Source: Lewinellaceae bacterium (lineage in GTDB: Bacteria > Bacteroidota > Bacteroidia > Chitinophagales > Saprospiraceae). Taken from it: DNA of 64,000 nucleotides. The position numbers and the translations under genes were made by a program. A model generated the notes under the pieces. That model was not told the origin of the DNA. It saw nothing but the letters and a program-made list of their open reading frames with translations, and searched no databases. The DNA lies in assembly GCA_020636275.1 (NCBI GenBank), contig JACJYD010000001.1:1-64000 (forward strand), given 5' to 3'. Positions 52,563-62,042 of the stretch are shown in pieces (position 1 is the first letter of the stretch; each line of letters opens with the position of its first letter).

Positions 52563-53735
52563 ATGTCCAGAATCCTGTCTTTGTCTTTCTTTTTCCTTTT
52601 GGTGGCGTGCAATCAGCCGCATCCAAGTGCCGCCGTTATGGTCGTCAATCCTCCGGCAGACCCTCCCGAGACATTCCATCCTGCAAAAAACGTGATCCTG
52701 CTCATTGGTGATGGAATGGGACTTTCCCAAATCTCGGCTGCGCTCTATTCCAATAACAATCACCTCCATATCGAACAGTTCTCCCTCATCGGCCTTCAAA
52801 AGAACTTTGCCTCCGATAACCTGATCACGGATTCCGCAGCCAGCGCTACGGCCATGGCCTGCGGAGTGAAAACCTATAATGGCGCAATCGGCGTAAACCA
52901 GGATACCATGCCCGCCTCCTCCATCCTTGAAGAAGCGGAAGCCCATGGCATGGCCACCGGTGTGATCACCACTTCTACCATCGTGCACGCGACCCCGGCC
53001 GCTTTTCTGGCCCATCAGCCAGAGCGAAAAATGTACCAGGAAATCGCCCTCGATATCGCCCGCTCGGGCGCAGACCTGCTCATCGGCGGCGGGAAAAAAT
53101 ATTTCAACCATCGCACCATAGACCTGCTTGACTTATACGAGGAACTGGAGAAGAAAAACTACCTCGTCTCGGATAATTATCAGACGGATTTCAAAGACCT
53201 TCAGTATTCCTACGATAAAAACCTGGCCTTCTTTACCTCTAACGACGACCCGGTCCCGTTCTCAAAAGGCCGCGATTATCTGGTTCCCGCTGCTAAAATG
53301 GCTCCAACTTTCCTGGCAAACCGCAGCCAAAAAGGTTTTTTTCTCATGATCGAAGGCGCTCAGATCGATTGGGCCGGACACGCCAACAATTTCGATTATT
53401 TGATCCAGGAAATGCTGGAATTCGATGAAGTGATCGGAGAGATCCTCCAGTTCGCAAAGGCAGACGGAGAAACCCTTGTCATCGTTACCGGCGACCACGA
53501 AACCGGTGGGCTTTCCATTAACCTGGGCTCCAGAATGAACGACCTGCTCCCTGCATGGACCACCGAATATCACACGGGCACACTGATTCCCGTTTTTGCC
53601 TACGGCCCAGGAGCAGATCTCTTTAGCGGGATCTACGACAATACCGAGATCTATCAAAAAATGCGCCAGGCACTCCAGCTTCACGACCGGAACGCTGCCC
53701 TGGAATTTATGCCGGCGGCTAACGGATCGAATTGA
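52563..53735 (+). CDS. Alkaline phosphatase lipoprotein
   Basis: The product is 390 residues. A signal with lipobox LLVAC (Cys16) precedes the metal motif LIGDGMGLSQ (Asp50) and the nucleophile site ITDSAASATAMACG (Ser91). Metal ligands also appear in MIEGAQIDWAGHANN and VTGDHETGG. It is shorter than E. coli PhoA (about 450 residues) but has all visible ligands. It releases phosphate from organic esters in the periplasm or at the surface. It starts 17 nt after dprA, and its 3' end overlaps the convergent glycosyltransferase gene by 17 nt. Confidence 0.93.
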   Translation: MSRILSLSFFFLLVACNQPHPSAAVMVVNPPADPPETFHPAKNVILLIGDGMGLSQISAALYSNNNHLHIEQFSLIGLQKNFASDNLITDSAASATAMACGVKTYNGAIGVNQDTMPASSILEEAEAHGMATGVITTSTIVHATPAAFLAHQPERKMYQEIALDIARSGADLLIGGGKKYFNHRTIDLLDLYEELEKKNYLVSDNYQTDFKDLQYSYDKNLAFFTSNDDPVPFSKGRDYLVPAAKMAPTFLANRSQKGFFLMIEGAQIDWAGHANNFDYLIQEMLEFDEVIGEILQFAKADGETLVIVTGDHETGGLSINLGSRMNDLLPAWTTEYHTGTLIPVFAYGPGADLFSGIYDNTEIYQKMRQALQLHDRNAALEFMPAANGSN

Positions 53736-55416
53736 CTTTTCCCACTACACACAAGGGATTGAAAGGCCCGTTTCGTCCGGCCGAAAACCCCTCCACCTGG
53801 AAACCGAACCGGTAGCGGTATTCCCCGGGTTTATGGGGTGTCCGCAGCGAAACGTTCCAGCGCTCGTGCGTACCCGGGCTGATTTCTTTTGTAGGTAATG
53901 CAGAAGTCGCGCTTCCTTCCAGTGCTGTTTCATCTCCCAAAAACACCAAATATCGGAGGGAAACCTCCCGCTTGCCATCTTGGAAGCGGATCGGGTGATC
54001 CGTCGGATTGAAAATGTCGATTGTCAACTGGAGCATCGTATCGGCAGGCAAAAGGCGCGGCGCATCCAGTACCTGTACCTTAACCCGGTTAAATGATCGA
54101 AAATCATCGACGATCCGGTATTGCAGGTCTTGCAATCCCCCCGGCGTGAAAGTGACTCCTTCATTCAGCCTTTTGTCAACCAACAGAACTTCCTTTCCCT
54201 GCAAAGATTCCTCCATCTCCGGCACCAGATCGTATTGATTCCCTGCGTGGCTCCCCTTATTTATGGAAATTCCGGTCCGGTGGGCATAAAATGAATATTT
54301 GGAAGGCTTCCGGTACGTATTGTAAAAGACAACCGGCCGGTCGCCAGCAACTGCGCGGATATCCAGCGCCCATTTTTTCCACCCGTGAACTTCGTTCCTC
54401 GGGTTCATCCCTGCCGGCAGAAAATCGACCATCAGGTAAAGCCGGAAAACCAGAAATATCAACAGGGAGGGGATTGCAAGCCGGAAACTCCATTTCCGCC
54501 AACGAGGCTTGTCTTCTATGTACCGGTATGCCAGATAGATGAGCGGCACGACCGCCACCGCCGTCCAATTGGCCTCGGTCCGCTGTGAAAAGCTTTGAAA
54601 CAGGAAAAAACCGAGTACACCCCATAACGCCCACTTCAGACTCCGCTCCAGGTCGCTTTTCGCCCGGTACCGGAAAGCCGCCCATAGCAGGAGGATACTG
54701 GAAAAAGGCCCCAGCACTAGTAGTTGGCCCCCCAGGTAATCTGAAATAAACGTCCATTTATAGGAATCGCCGGCCCGGTCGATCAAATGGTACCGGAAGG
54801 TGGGGAACCCATGCACCCACTGCCAATAGAGGTGGGGAAAGAACAAAACCAGTGCAATCACCGGAATGACCCAAAAGCTCTGCCGTCGAAGCAACTTTAA
54901 ATTTGATAGCAATACAAAGAAAAGAATAATGGCGCCGTGGTATTTGCTGTAGGCCATCCCGGCCACTAACAAGCCCAGGATCATGGCCGTGCTCCAGCGG
55001 TCATGCTGGATGTATTCGCGGTAGGCCACCAAAAACCAGGTACTAAATAGCAAAAGCGGAATATCCGGAGCCGCCATAAACCCGCCAATATGTACGATAA
55101 AGATGGAAAAGACCAGTGCAAAGAACAGGCGGTTATCCGCGGGCCTGACCAAGCGCCAGATCCCAAATAAGGTGAGCACACTGGCCAGTACGATGAAAAG
55201 CCGAACGCCCAATTCGGAGTGGATCAGGCCATAGCCCAACCAAATCAGGAAGGGCGCAGCAGGAGGATGGTCCCAGAACCCCCAGTCCAAATGCTGAGAA
55301 CAGACCCAGTACAGGGCTTCATCGTGAAATAACTCAGTGAATTGGCTCTGAACGAGGTTGATCAGCAGCCAGAAAAGGAGGTAGGGATAAAGAGTTGTAT
55401 TTACATTTTGTTTCAA
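53719..55416 (-). CDS. GT39-like (GT-C fold) membrane glycosyltransferase
   Basis: The product is about 565 residues. The N-terminus has TELFHDEALYWVCSQHLDWG (the DE in the first loop is the GT-C catalytic acid) and about nine or ten membrane helices to residue about 330. A hydrophilic beta-rich domain follows. The start is uncertain: no in-frame ATG fits, and a TTG at 55416 just after the lipA stop (55422) is the best candidate; the frame is open to 55602 inside lipA. It would transfer a sugar from a polyprenyl-phosphate donor outside the inner membrane. The acceptor is unknown. Confidence 0.83.
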   Translation of the reverse strand: MKQNVNTTLYPYLLFWLLINLVQSQFTELFHDEALYWVCSQHLDWGFWDHPPAAPFLIWLGYGLIHSELGVRLFIVLASVLTLFGIWRLVRPADNRLFFALVFSIFIVHIGGFMAAPDIPLLLFSTWFLVAYREYIQHDRWSTAMILGLLVAGMAYSKYHGAIILFFVLLSNLKLLRRQSFWVIPVIALVLFFPHLYWQWVHGFPTFRYHLIDRAGDSYKWTFISDYLGGQLLVLGPFSSILLLWAAFRYRAKSDLERSLKWALWGVLGFFLFQSFSQRTEANWTAVAVVPLIYLAYRYIEDKPRWRKWSFRLAIPSLLIFLVFRLYLMVDFLPAGMNPRNEVHGWKKWALDIRAVAGDRPVVFYNTYRKPSKYSFYAHRTGISINKGSHAGNQYDLVPEMEESLQGKEVLLVDKRLNEGVTFTPGGLQDLQYRIVDDFRSFNRVKVQVLDAPRLLPADTMLQLTIDIFNPTDHPIRFQDGKREVSLRYLVFLGDETALEGSATSALPTKEISPGTHERWNVSLRTPHKPGEYRYRFGFQVEGFSAGRNGPFNPLCVVGKVNSIR

Positions 55417-55421
55417 ACATG

Positions 55422-56294
55422 TTATAGATGGCGTTCGGCATGGTAAGACGACCGGACCAGCGGTCCACTTTCCACGAATTGAAAGCCTTTTTGCATACCC
55501 ACTTCTTTGTATTGGGCAAACTGATCGGGGTGGATATATTCCACCACCTCCAGGTGCATCTTTGTGGGTTGGAGGTATTGACCAATGGTCAGCACATCGC
55601 ATCCGTGCTCGAGCAGATCATCCATCGTGCGGAACACTTCCTCCGGTTTTTCTCCCAAACCGACCATAATGCCCGATTTGGTGCGCTTGCCAAATTCCTT
55701 AGTGCGCTTGATCTGCTCCAGTGAACGCTGGTATTTAGCTTGTGGCCGTACCTTGCGATAGAGCGATTCCACCGTTTCCATATTGTGGGAAACGACCTCC
55801 TGCCCGGCACTGATCATGCGCTCCAGGGCCCACCAAGTGGCTTTAACATCTGGAATCAACGTTTCAATGGTGGTTTCAGGCGAGGTGTCTTTCACCATTT
55901 TTACCGTCTGGTACCATACTTCAGCACCCCGGTCTTTCAGCTCATCGCGATTTACAGATGTAATGACGGCATGCTTGACGCCCATCAACCGGATCGCTTC
56001 CGCAACCCGTCGCGGCTCATCCATATCATACTCGCCCGGACGGCCGGTCTTTACGGCACAAAAAGAACAGGAACGCGTACAGGTATTCCCCAGTATCATA
56101 AAGGTAGCCGTGCCCGCACCCCAGCATTCGCCCATATTCGGACAATTGCCGCTCTGGCAGATGGTATGCAATTTGTACTCGTCGACCAACTGCCGCACCT
56201 TGGTATAGTTCTGCCCAATGGGCAACTTCACCCGCAACCAATCCGGTTTCTTCCTCCGGTTTTCCTTTGACTCGACGATCGGCAATTCTAACAT
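55422..56294 (-). CDS. lipA: Lipoyl synthase
   Basis: The product is 290 residues. The radical-SAM cluster motif is CTRSCSFC, and the second cluster motif CQSGNCPNMGEC lies before it, as in all LipA. The sequence ends with YHAERHL, including the SSYHA segment with the conserved Ser. It inserts two sulfur atoms into octanoyl groups on lipoyl domains. A possible operon partner, the glycosyltransferase gene, follows directly. Confidence 0.96.
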   Translation of the reverse strand: MLELPIVESKENRRKKPDWLRVKLPIGQNYTKVRQLVDEYKLHTICQSGNCPNMGECWGAGTATFMILGNTCTRSCSFCAVKTGRPGEYDMDEPRRVAEAIRLMGVKHAVITSVNRDELKDRGAEVWYQTVKMVKDTSPETTIETLIPDVKATWWALERMISAGQEVVSHNMETVESLYRKVRPQAKYQRSLEQIKRTKEFGKRTKSGIMVGLGEKPEEVFRTMDDLLEHGCDVLTIGQYLQPTKMHLEVVEYIHPDQFAQYKEVGMQKGFQFVESGPLVRSSYHAERHL

Positions 56295-56334
56295 TCGATA
56301 AAAATTTTACCAGGCCTTGCTGCCAGGGTATAGA

Positions 56335-57135
56335 TCAGCTTCTTTTTCCGAGCTGCAAATTTATGAAAAGATTGAGGAAGAAAGGCCGGTTTTCCACATC
56401 AGGGACTTCCACCATGATAGGAACCTTCCGGAAATACAGATCCAGCATGATCCCGGCTTCCGCCGCCTTCAAATACTCGTCGAAAGCGCCCCAATCAAAA
56501 TGCACGGCAAATTGCGCATGCAAACCGGGAACCAGTTTTATCTCATTAAACCCTCTGGTCCAACTGGAGGAACCAAAAATATTCCAGGGATCGAGGAAAT
56601 CATCGTGAACAGCCGCAGAATACTTCGTGGGTATGGTAGAGTAAAATGGAGATGTGCTATTTTCAGTGGATAATAGCTCCAGGTAATAGGGCTTCAGGAT
56701 GCCGAGGGATGGACCGCCTTTGTACGAAATACCGACTGCAACGCCTTTGTATTTTGCTTTTTCAGAGAAATAGCGCTTTTCCCCGATCCCGGCCCGCAAT
56801 ACATAGAAGTTATTTTGCTTGCCGTACACAAAAGCCCTTGAAATTCGACCGGTTGCACTTGACCGGTCGAGATTGGTGCGATGTTCCTTGTGGTGTTTCA
56901 ACTCCCCCACTTCAATATGGAAGGTCCGGGTCAGGTAATACGTGCGCAAGCGACCAAACTCCGTACCCAGGGCAAACCCATTGGTATGCGGACGAAGGCT
57001 GAATGCCACCTCCCGATTGTAGAGAACACCCTTATTGTCGGTATCGTCCACCGGTTTGGGTTGAAAGGTATCCTGCGCGCTCAAAAAGGCGCCACCCCAT
57101 AGGGTCAAAGCGATAGCCAGAACGAAACGACTCAT
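56335..57135 (-). CDS. Putative outer-membrane beta-barrel protein
   Basis: The product is 266 residues with signal peptide MSRFVLAIALTLWGGAFLSA. The body has alternating hydrophobic/polar strands (AFSLRPHTNGFALGTEFGRL, NNFYVLRAGIGEKRYFSEK, GVAVGISYKGGPSLGILKP) and ends in PFFLNLFINLQLGKRS, plausible for a barrel. No family could be named. It is divergent from the deacetylase gene and lies 40 nt upstream of lipA on the same strand. Confidence 0.78.
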   Translation of the reverse strand: MSRFVLAIALTLWGGAFLSAQDTFQPKPVDDTDNKGVLYNREVAFSLRPHTNGFALGTEFGRLRTYYLTRTFHIEVGELKHHKEHRTNLDRSSATGRISRAFVYGKQNNFYVLRAGIGEKRYFSEKAKYKGVAVGISYKGGPSLGILKPYYLELLSTENSTSPFYSTIPTKYSAAVHDDFLDPWNIFGSSSWTRGFNEIKLVPGLHAQFAVHFDWGAFDEYLKAAEAGIMLDLYFRKVPIMVEVPDVENRPFFLNLFINLQLGKRS

Positions 57136-57268
57136 ATAAAAGGATTGATCTTTACGATACTACTACGCGTGGAAAAGATAAATGTTCAATAAATATAACG
57201 ATTACCACCTTATCTTGCTTGGTTTTCTGGTATGTTGTGCGACAAAAATCAATTCAAAGAAGGATAAT

Positions 57269-58591
57269 ATGGCCTCTTTGCTGATCTATTGCCCCGAATC
57301 AAGTCCTCGTCTCCACTATATTCTGAACGAGATATTCAGGCATCGCCTTGCGCTGGATTATCTTATTTGTAGTGATCGAAAGGAATTTCAGGCGGCATCC
57401 GGGCCAAAAATCAACTATTCTTCGGCGCCGGTTTCAAAAGCAGAGATATGGATACCCGCCGGCCGTCTTTTGTTCGAGATAAATCTGGAAAGTGCCATGC
57501 CAGAGGTTGTGTGGTTTGATGATCTTCCAGCTCTTTTCCCCATGCCCGGTCCGGCGCCTTCCGGCTGGCATTTCGACCTGTTTTCCATGGCCTTCTTTTT
57601 GCTTTCCCGATACGAAGAATACCTGCCCGGTCAGCGGGATGCTAATGGGCGTTTTCCCGCCTCGGCTAGCCTGGCAGTTCAAAAGGGCTTTCTGGAAATC
57701 CCGGCCCTGGATTGCTGGATCGCCCGGCTGGCAAACGAGCTCTCATCCGGCTTTCCCGAACTACCGGTTTCCATCTCCGGGTTTTCTTTCCAGCCCACCT
57801 TCGACGTCGACCAGGCTTGGGCATATCTCCATAAGCCGCTTTGGCGACAGATCGGCGGCATCCTGAAATTCATTCTTTCAAGGGAATGGTCACGGTTCCT
57901 CCAGCGCCTGGCTGTCTGGATAAAAAAAGAATCCGATCCGTTTGATACTTTTTCTTTTATCCTTCAACAACACCCAACACCACCCCTCTTCTTTTTTCTG
58001 CTGGCCGACCCCGGCCCTTATGATAAGAACAACCCGCCTGATCATCCGGCGCTTCAGTCCCTTATCCGGGAATTGGCGACCAAGGCGCCCCTTGGCATCC
58101 ACCCTTCTTATAAAAGCCTTGAAATTCCTGAATTGGTGGCCAAAGAAAAGGAGCGGTTGGAGCGCATCACCGGATCGACCATCCACAAGAGCCGCCAACA
58201 TTTTTTGCGACTTCGGCTCCCCGAAACTTACCGGGCGCTAATGGCCGCCGGGATCGAAGAAGACTACAGCATGGGATATGCCGATGCTATTGGTTTCCGG
58301 GCCGGCACGGCCTTTCCTTTTCGCTGGTACGACCTGGAGATGGAATGCGCTACCGAACTGCTGGTCCATCCGTTTCAAGCCATGGACGTCACCCTTCGTC
58401 AGTACCTTGGCCTGAGCCCGGAGGAGGCTATGACTGCCCTGAGCGGATTATTGGAAAAAGTGCGTCAAACGGGCGGACCGTTTTGCACGGTTTGGCACAA
58501 TAGCTCTTTCGATGAAAAAGGAGGGTGGAGAGGTTGGACGGCCGTTTACCGACATCTGCTGAAAGAATGTCAGAACCAAACCCAGGAGTAG
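57269..58591 (+). CDS. Polysaccharide deacetylase-like protein
   Basis: The product is 440 residues from 57269 (MASLLIYCPES), which has AAGGAT six nt before it; a frame to 57182 adds a region without a match. Residues 1-190 form an N-terminal domain found in related Bacteroidota proteins (VWFDDLP, FSMAFFLLSRYEEY). The deacetylase part begins FQPTFDVDQAW (metal Asp) with LGIHPSYKS (metal His) and ends in FCTVWHNSSF. It would remove acetyl groups from a surface glycan. Cytoplasmic by absence of a signal, which is a little unusual for the family. Confidence 0.78.
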   Translation: MASLLIYCPESSPRLHYILNEIFRHRLALDYLICSDRKEFQAASGPKINYSSAPVSKAEIWIPAGRLLFEINLESAMPEVVWFDDLPALFPMPGPAPSGWHFDLFSMAFFLLSRYEEYLPGQRDANGRFPASASLAVQKGFLEIPALDCWIARLANELSSGFPELPVSISGFSFQPTFDVDQAWAYLHKPLWRQIGGILKFILSREWSRFLQRLAVWIKKESDPFDTFSFILQQHPTPPLFFFLLADPGPYDKNNPPDHPALQSLIRELATKAPLGIHPSYKSLEIPELVAKEKERLERITGSTIHKSRQHFLRLRLPETYRALMAAGIEEDYSMGYADAIGFRAGTAFPFRWYDLEMECATELLVHPFQAMDVTLRQYLGLSPEEAMTALSGLLEKVRQTGGPFCTVWHNSSFDEKGGWRGWTAVYRHLLKECQNQTQE

Positions 58592-58659
58592 GAGGGAAAT
58601 CAAGTTTTTCCTACCTTTACCAAAAGCACCTCCTTCGATTATTTTTCAGAAATTTGAGA

Positions 58660-59310
58660 ATGGTACACGAACTCAGCCAACACCATACGATCGCAAATCG
58701 ATTCCTGGCCGAACTACGGGATGTCAACATCCAGAAAGACCGGCAACGGTTTCGTTTTAACATGGAAAGGATCGGTGAGATCCTGGCTTATGAGATCAGC
58801 AAAACCCTGCCTTTCAAACGCGTGGAAGTGGAAACGCCCCTTGGCGTTGCCAATACCTACGTCCCCTCCCAGAACGTCGTACTGGCGCCAATTTTGCGGG
58901 CCGCCCTTCCCCTGCACCAGGGCATGTTGCGGATTTTTGACGAGGCGGAAAATGCGTTTATCTCCGCCTACCGCCACCACCATAAAGACGGTTCCTTTGA
59001 GATCAACCTGGAATACCTTTCCTGTCCAAACCTGAGCAATAAGATCCTCATCGTGATCGACCCCATGCTCGCCACCGGCTCTTCCATGGAATTGGCCCTG
59101 ACTGAACTGGTCAAAAACGGACAGCCCGTTCAGGTCCATTTTGCCACGGTCATTGCCTCTCCCTATGGGTTGGAACGGCTCGAACGACTCTTTCCCAATG
59201 CACATGTCTGGATGGCCGAACTCGATGAAGAACTGACCGCCAAGTCCTACATCGTGCCCGGGCTGGGGGATGCCGGAGATCTGGCTTTCGGCCCCAAACT
59301 ACAGGATTAA
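58660..59310 (+). CDS. upp: Uracil phosphoribosyltransferase
   Basis: The product is 216 residues from 58660 (MVHELSQHHTIANRFL); the longer frame overlaps the previous gene. The PRPP-binding site is ILIVIDPMLATGSSM and the uracil-binding C-terminus is IVPGLGDAGDLAFGP. APILRAALPLHQGML is also diagnostic. It makes UMP from uracil and PRPP. It is followed 33 nt later by a symporter gene. Confidence 0.95.
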   Translation: MVHELSQHHTIANRFLAELRDVNIQKDRQRFRFNMERIGEILAYEISKTLPFKRVEVETPLGVANTYVPSQNVVLAPILRAALPLHQGMLRIFDEAENAFISAYRHHHKDGSFEINLEYLSCPNLSNKILIVIDPMLATGSSMELALTELVKNGQPVQVHFATVIASPYGLERLERLFPNAHVWMAELDEELTAKSYIVPGLGDAGDLAFGPKLQD

Positions 59311-59343
59311 TCCATTTCAAATCCCCGTTCAAGCAACCAGCGC

Positions 59344-60855
59344 ATGACCAAATTCCTCTCTCCCGAAGTCGTCATCCTGGCCTTGGTCTGTTATTTCGGC
59401 TTATTGCTCTTCATTTCCATGCTGACCAGCCGCAATGCCTCCAGCGAAGATTTCTTTGTCGCGGGAAGGAAGTCGCCCTGGTTGCTGGTCGCCGTCGGGA
59501 TGATTGGCGCTTCCCTTTCTGGAGTAACCTTCATATCGATCCCGGGAGCAGTCGGCGCCGGAAAGCTCAACCATTCTTTTTCCTACATGCAAGTGGTATT
59601 TGGGTATGTATTGGGCTATCTGGTGATTGGCACCGTCCTCCTGCCACTTTACTACCGGTTGAAATTGACGACGATCTATACCTATCTGGAACAACGCCTG
59701 GGGTTTTACTCCTACAAAACCGGAGCTGCCTTCTTTTTGCTTTCCCGAATGATCGGGGCTTCGTTTCGCCTGTTTCTTGTGGCCATCGTATTGCACCAAT
59801 TTGCTTTCGGCCCCCTGGGGGCGCCATTTTACCTGACCGTTTTGATCACCCTGGCGCTGATCTATGTATATACTTTCCGCGGAGGGATTAAGACCATCGT
59901 ATACACGGATGTTTTCCAAACCGTAGCTATGATCACGGCAGTGATACTGACCGTCGTGGTGATCGGCCGGGAAATGGATATCCGGAGCTTGGGTGGGTTG
60001 ATCACTACTGTAAGGGAAAGTCCATACCATCAGCTATTTTTCATGGATGGGGGGTGGGAGGATCCCAACAACTTCTTTAAGCAATTTTTCAGCGGCGCCC
60101 TGATCGCCATCGCCATGACCGGCCTGGACCAGGACATGATGCAAAAAAACCTGAGCTGTCGAAACCTGAAGGAAGCCCAGAAGAACATGTTCACCTTCAC
60201 GATCGTACTCGTTATTGTCAACCTCTTGTTTCTCACATTGGGCGCGCTGTTATATCTGTATGCCGACCATGTGAATATGACCATGCCCCGCTCAGATCTG
60301 GTTTTCCCCACCATTGCCTTTGAGTATTTACCGCCCATCGCTGGGATCGTATTTATCCTTGGGTTGATCGCAGCGGCCTATTCCAGTGCGGACTCCGCTC
60401 TGACAGCCCTGACCACCTCTTTCTGTGTGGACTTTCTCAACTTTGAAAAATCCGGAAAGACCGAACAGGAAAAAAGGCGGACCCGGATTGTTGTCCACAA
60501 CCTGTTTGCCCTGGTCATGCTGGGCGTGATCATCTGGTTTAGATCCATGCACAATGACGCTGTCATAAACGGGTTGTTCAAAGCGGCGGGATATACCTAT
60601 GGTCCGTTGCTGGGCTTGTTTGCCTTTGGACTTCTGACCAAACGAAAAGTAAGGGATCGATGGGTTCTTTGGATCTGCCTGGCTTCGCCGGTCCTTTCCT
60701 ATTTGGTCGACACCTTTTCGGCAAACTTGCTGGCGGGTTTCAACCTGGGATTTTTGATCCTCGCACTGAATGGCCTGCTGACATTTTTGGGGCTCTGGCT
60801 AATCTCTCAACCAAAGGACCGTTATACCGAATCTGAACTGAACGCTAAAAATTGA
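59344..60855 (+). CDS. Sodium:solute symporter (SSS family)
   Basis: The product is 503 residues with about thirteen membrane helices. It has SLSGVTFISIPG near residue 58 (sodium-site region), the family stretch RMIGASFRLFLVAIVL, GLIAAAYSSADSALTALTTSF (SSS signature 2-like) near 340, and TGLDQDMMQKNLSCRN. The substrate cannot be told from sequence; its place after upp does not prove a pyrimidine link. The C-terminus ends in a short charged tail. Confidence 0.92.
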   Translation: MTKFLSPEVVILALVCYFGLLLFISMLTSRNASSEDFFVAGRKSPWLLVAVGMIGASLSGVTFISIPGAVGAGKLNHSFSYMQVVFGYVLGYLVIGTVLLPLYYRLKLTTIYTYLEQRLGFYSYKTGAAFFLLSRMIGASFRLFLVAIVLHQFAFGPLGAPFYLTVLITLALIYVYTFRGGIKTIVYTDVFQTVAMITAVILTVVVIGREMDIRSLGGLITTVRESPYHQLFFMDGGWEDPNNFFKQFFSGALIAIAMTGLDQDMMQKNLSCRNLKEAQKNMFTFTIVLVIVNLLFLTLGALLYLYADHVNMTMPRSDLVFPTIAFEYLPPIAGIVFILGLIAAAYSSADSALTALTTSFCVDFLNFEKSGKTEQEKRRTRIVVHNLFALVMLGVIIWFRSMHNDAVINGLFKAAGYTYGPLLGLFAFGLLTKRKVRDRWVLWICLASPVLSYLVDTFSANLLAGFNLGFLILALNGLLTFLGLWLISQPKDRYTESELNAKN

Positions 60856-61162
60856 AACCATTTTCTTCCCATAATCCTCCACTGCTTGACAAAACCAATC
60901 CATACCGTTACTTTCTTTCAAACCATTGAACCTTTTTGTAACTTAGGAGGTCTTTCTAAAGACAGTAATTTTTCAGTCGCCCAAACTTTCAGGTAGAAAA
61001 ATATTCCATGTGTAGTCCCATTGGAATTTTCTTCCGAAATTCAGACAATAAATTATTGAATATGCGGTTTTGATTAGCGTAATTAGCCGACACCACAGCC
61101 CACCTAACCAGTGGATCTTACATAAGCAGCTCATAACCAAATACAACCAAATTCAGTCCAAG
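60856..61162. other. Intergenic region before the universal stress protein gene
   Basis: This 307-bp gap is AT-rich. A weak TTG (60886-60888), 20 bp, TACTTTCT candidate promoter matches only part of the -7 consensus. I see no terminator for the symporter gene and no other element. Confidence 0.5.
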
Positions 61163-62008
61163 ATGAACCGATTGCTGTTGCCAACTGATTTCTCCGACAT
61201 TTCGAAAAACGCCCTCCGCTACGCTGAACAATTTGCCCAAACCACTTCTGCCGACATTACTGTAATGCATGCCTGTGAAAGCCGGCTGAACCGGTTCTGG
61301 CTACCCAGGAAAAAGCACGATGCGATCTACCAGCAACTGGAAGATTTTATCCGGGAAAAAGATGGCTCCCTGCCTGAAAATGTGAATATCATGATCCGGC
61401 GCGGTAAGCTGAAGGAAGTCATCTCCGCAGCATGTATGGCCGAGCAGTTCCGGTATGTCATCATTGGAAAAAGGCATTCTTACAGCACTTTCCCCAAGAT
61501 CCGTGGAACCAAAACATCGCAGCTTTTTGCCTGGTCCCATTGCCCCGTGCTGGTCGTACCGGCAGGGGTCGGCTTCCAAGGCATCCGGAATATACTCGTG
61601 ATCGGAGGCCAGTACCGGTCTATGGATTCCTACATCCAGGAAAATATCCTCTCTCTCAGCCTCCGCTTCGGTGCCAACCTCCACTACCTCAATTTCACAA
61701 AAGAGCCGCTCGCCTGGGAATTCAACCAGGAGATCCTGAACAAAAAGAACTTCCTTATTCAAAAAAGCATACCTGAGGACATTGCCGCAGAAGGAACCCT
61801 GGATTACGTTCAGGACAACGATATCGACCTTCTCGTCATGATGCGAAACAGGAATAAAGCTTTTGAGGAATTGTTCAGCTACGGCTTTGAGCAGAAATGC
61901 CTCTCAAAGATTGACATCCCGTTATTAGTCTTCCACAACAATTTCCTGCAAATGCGACTGGAACGGGAAAAAGCCAAAATGGTCGGACAGGCGGCGGTAG
62001 CCATCTAA
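61163..62008 (+). CDS. Universal stress protein, two-domain type
   Basis: The product is 281 residues from 61163 (MNRLLLPTDFSDISKNALR). The first UspA domain (1-140) has TDFSDISKNALRYAEQF and ends in CPVLVVPAGVG; the second (about 145-270) is more diverged (ILVIGGQYRSMD, DLLVMMRNRN, IPLLVFHNN). The G-2x-G-9x-G(S/T) ATP motif of UspA is not clear in either, so nucleotide binding is uncertain. A long leader precedes it, and the stop lies in a terminator. Confidence 0.9.
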   Translation: MNRLLLPTDFSDISKNALRYAEQFAQTTSADITVMHACESRLNRFWLPRKKHDAIYQQLEDFIREKDGSLPENVNIMIRRGKLKEVISAACMAEQFRYVIIGKRHSYSTFPKIRGTKTSQLFAWSHCPVLVVPAGVGFQGIRNILVIGGQYRSMDSYIQENILSLSLRFGANLHYLNFTKEPLAWEFNQEILNKKNFLIQKSIPEDIAAEGTLDYVQDNDIDLLVMMRNRNKAFEELFSYGFEQKCLSKIDIPLLVFHNNFLQMRLEREKAKMVGQAAVAI

Positions 62009-62042
62009 AAAAAGGAGGTGCACAAAAGCACCTCCTTTTTTT
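62007..62042. terminator. Perfect 15-bp-stem bidirectional terminator
   Basis: The arms 62007-62021 and 62028-62042 are exactly complementary (core GGAGGTGC), with seven A on the left and seven T on the right. It serves the convergent universal stress and XRE genes and includes part of both stop codons. Confidence 0.92.
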
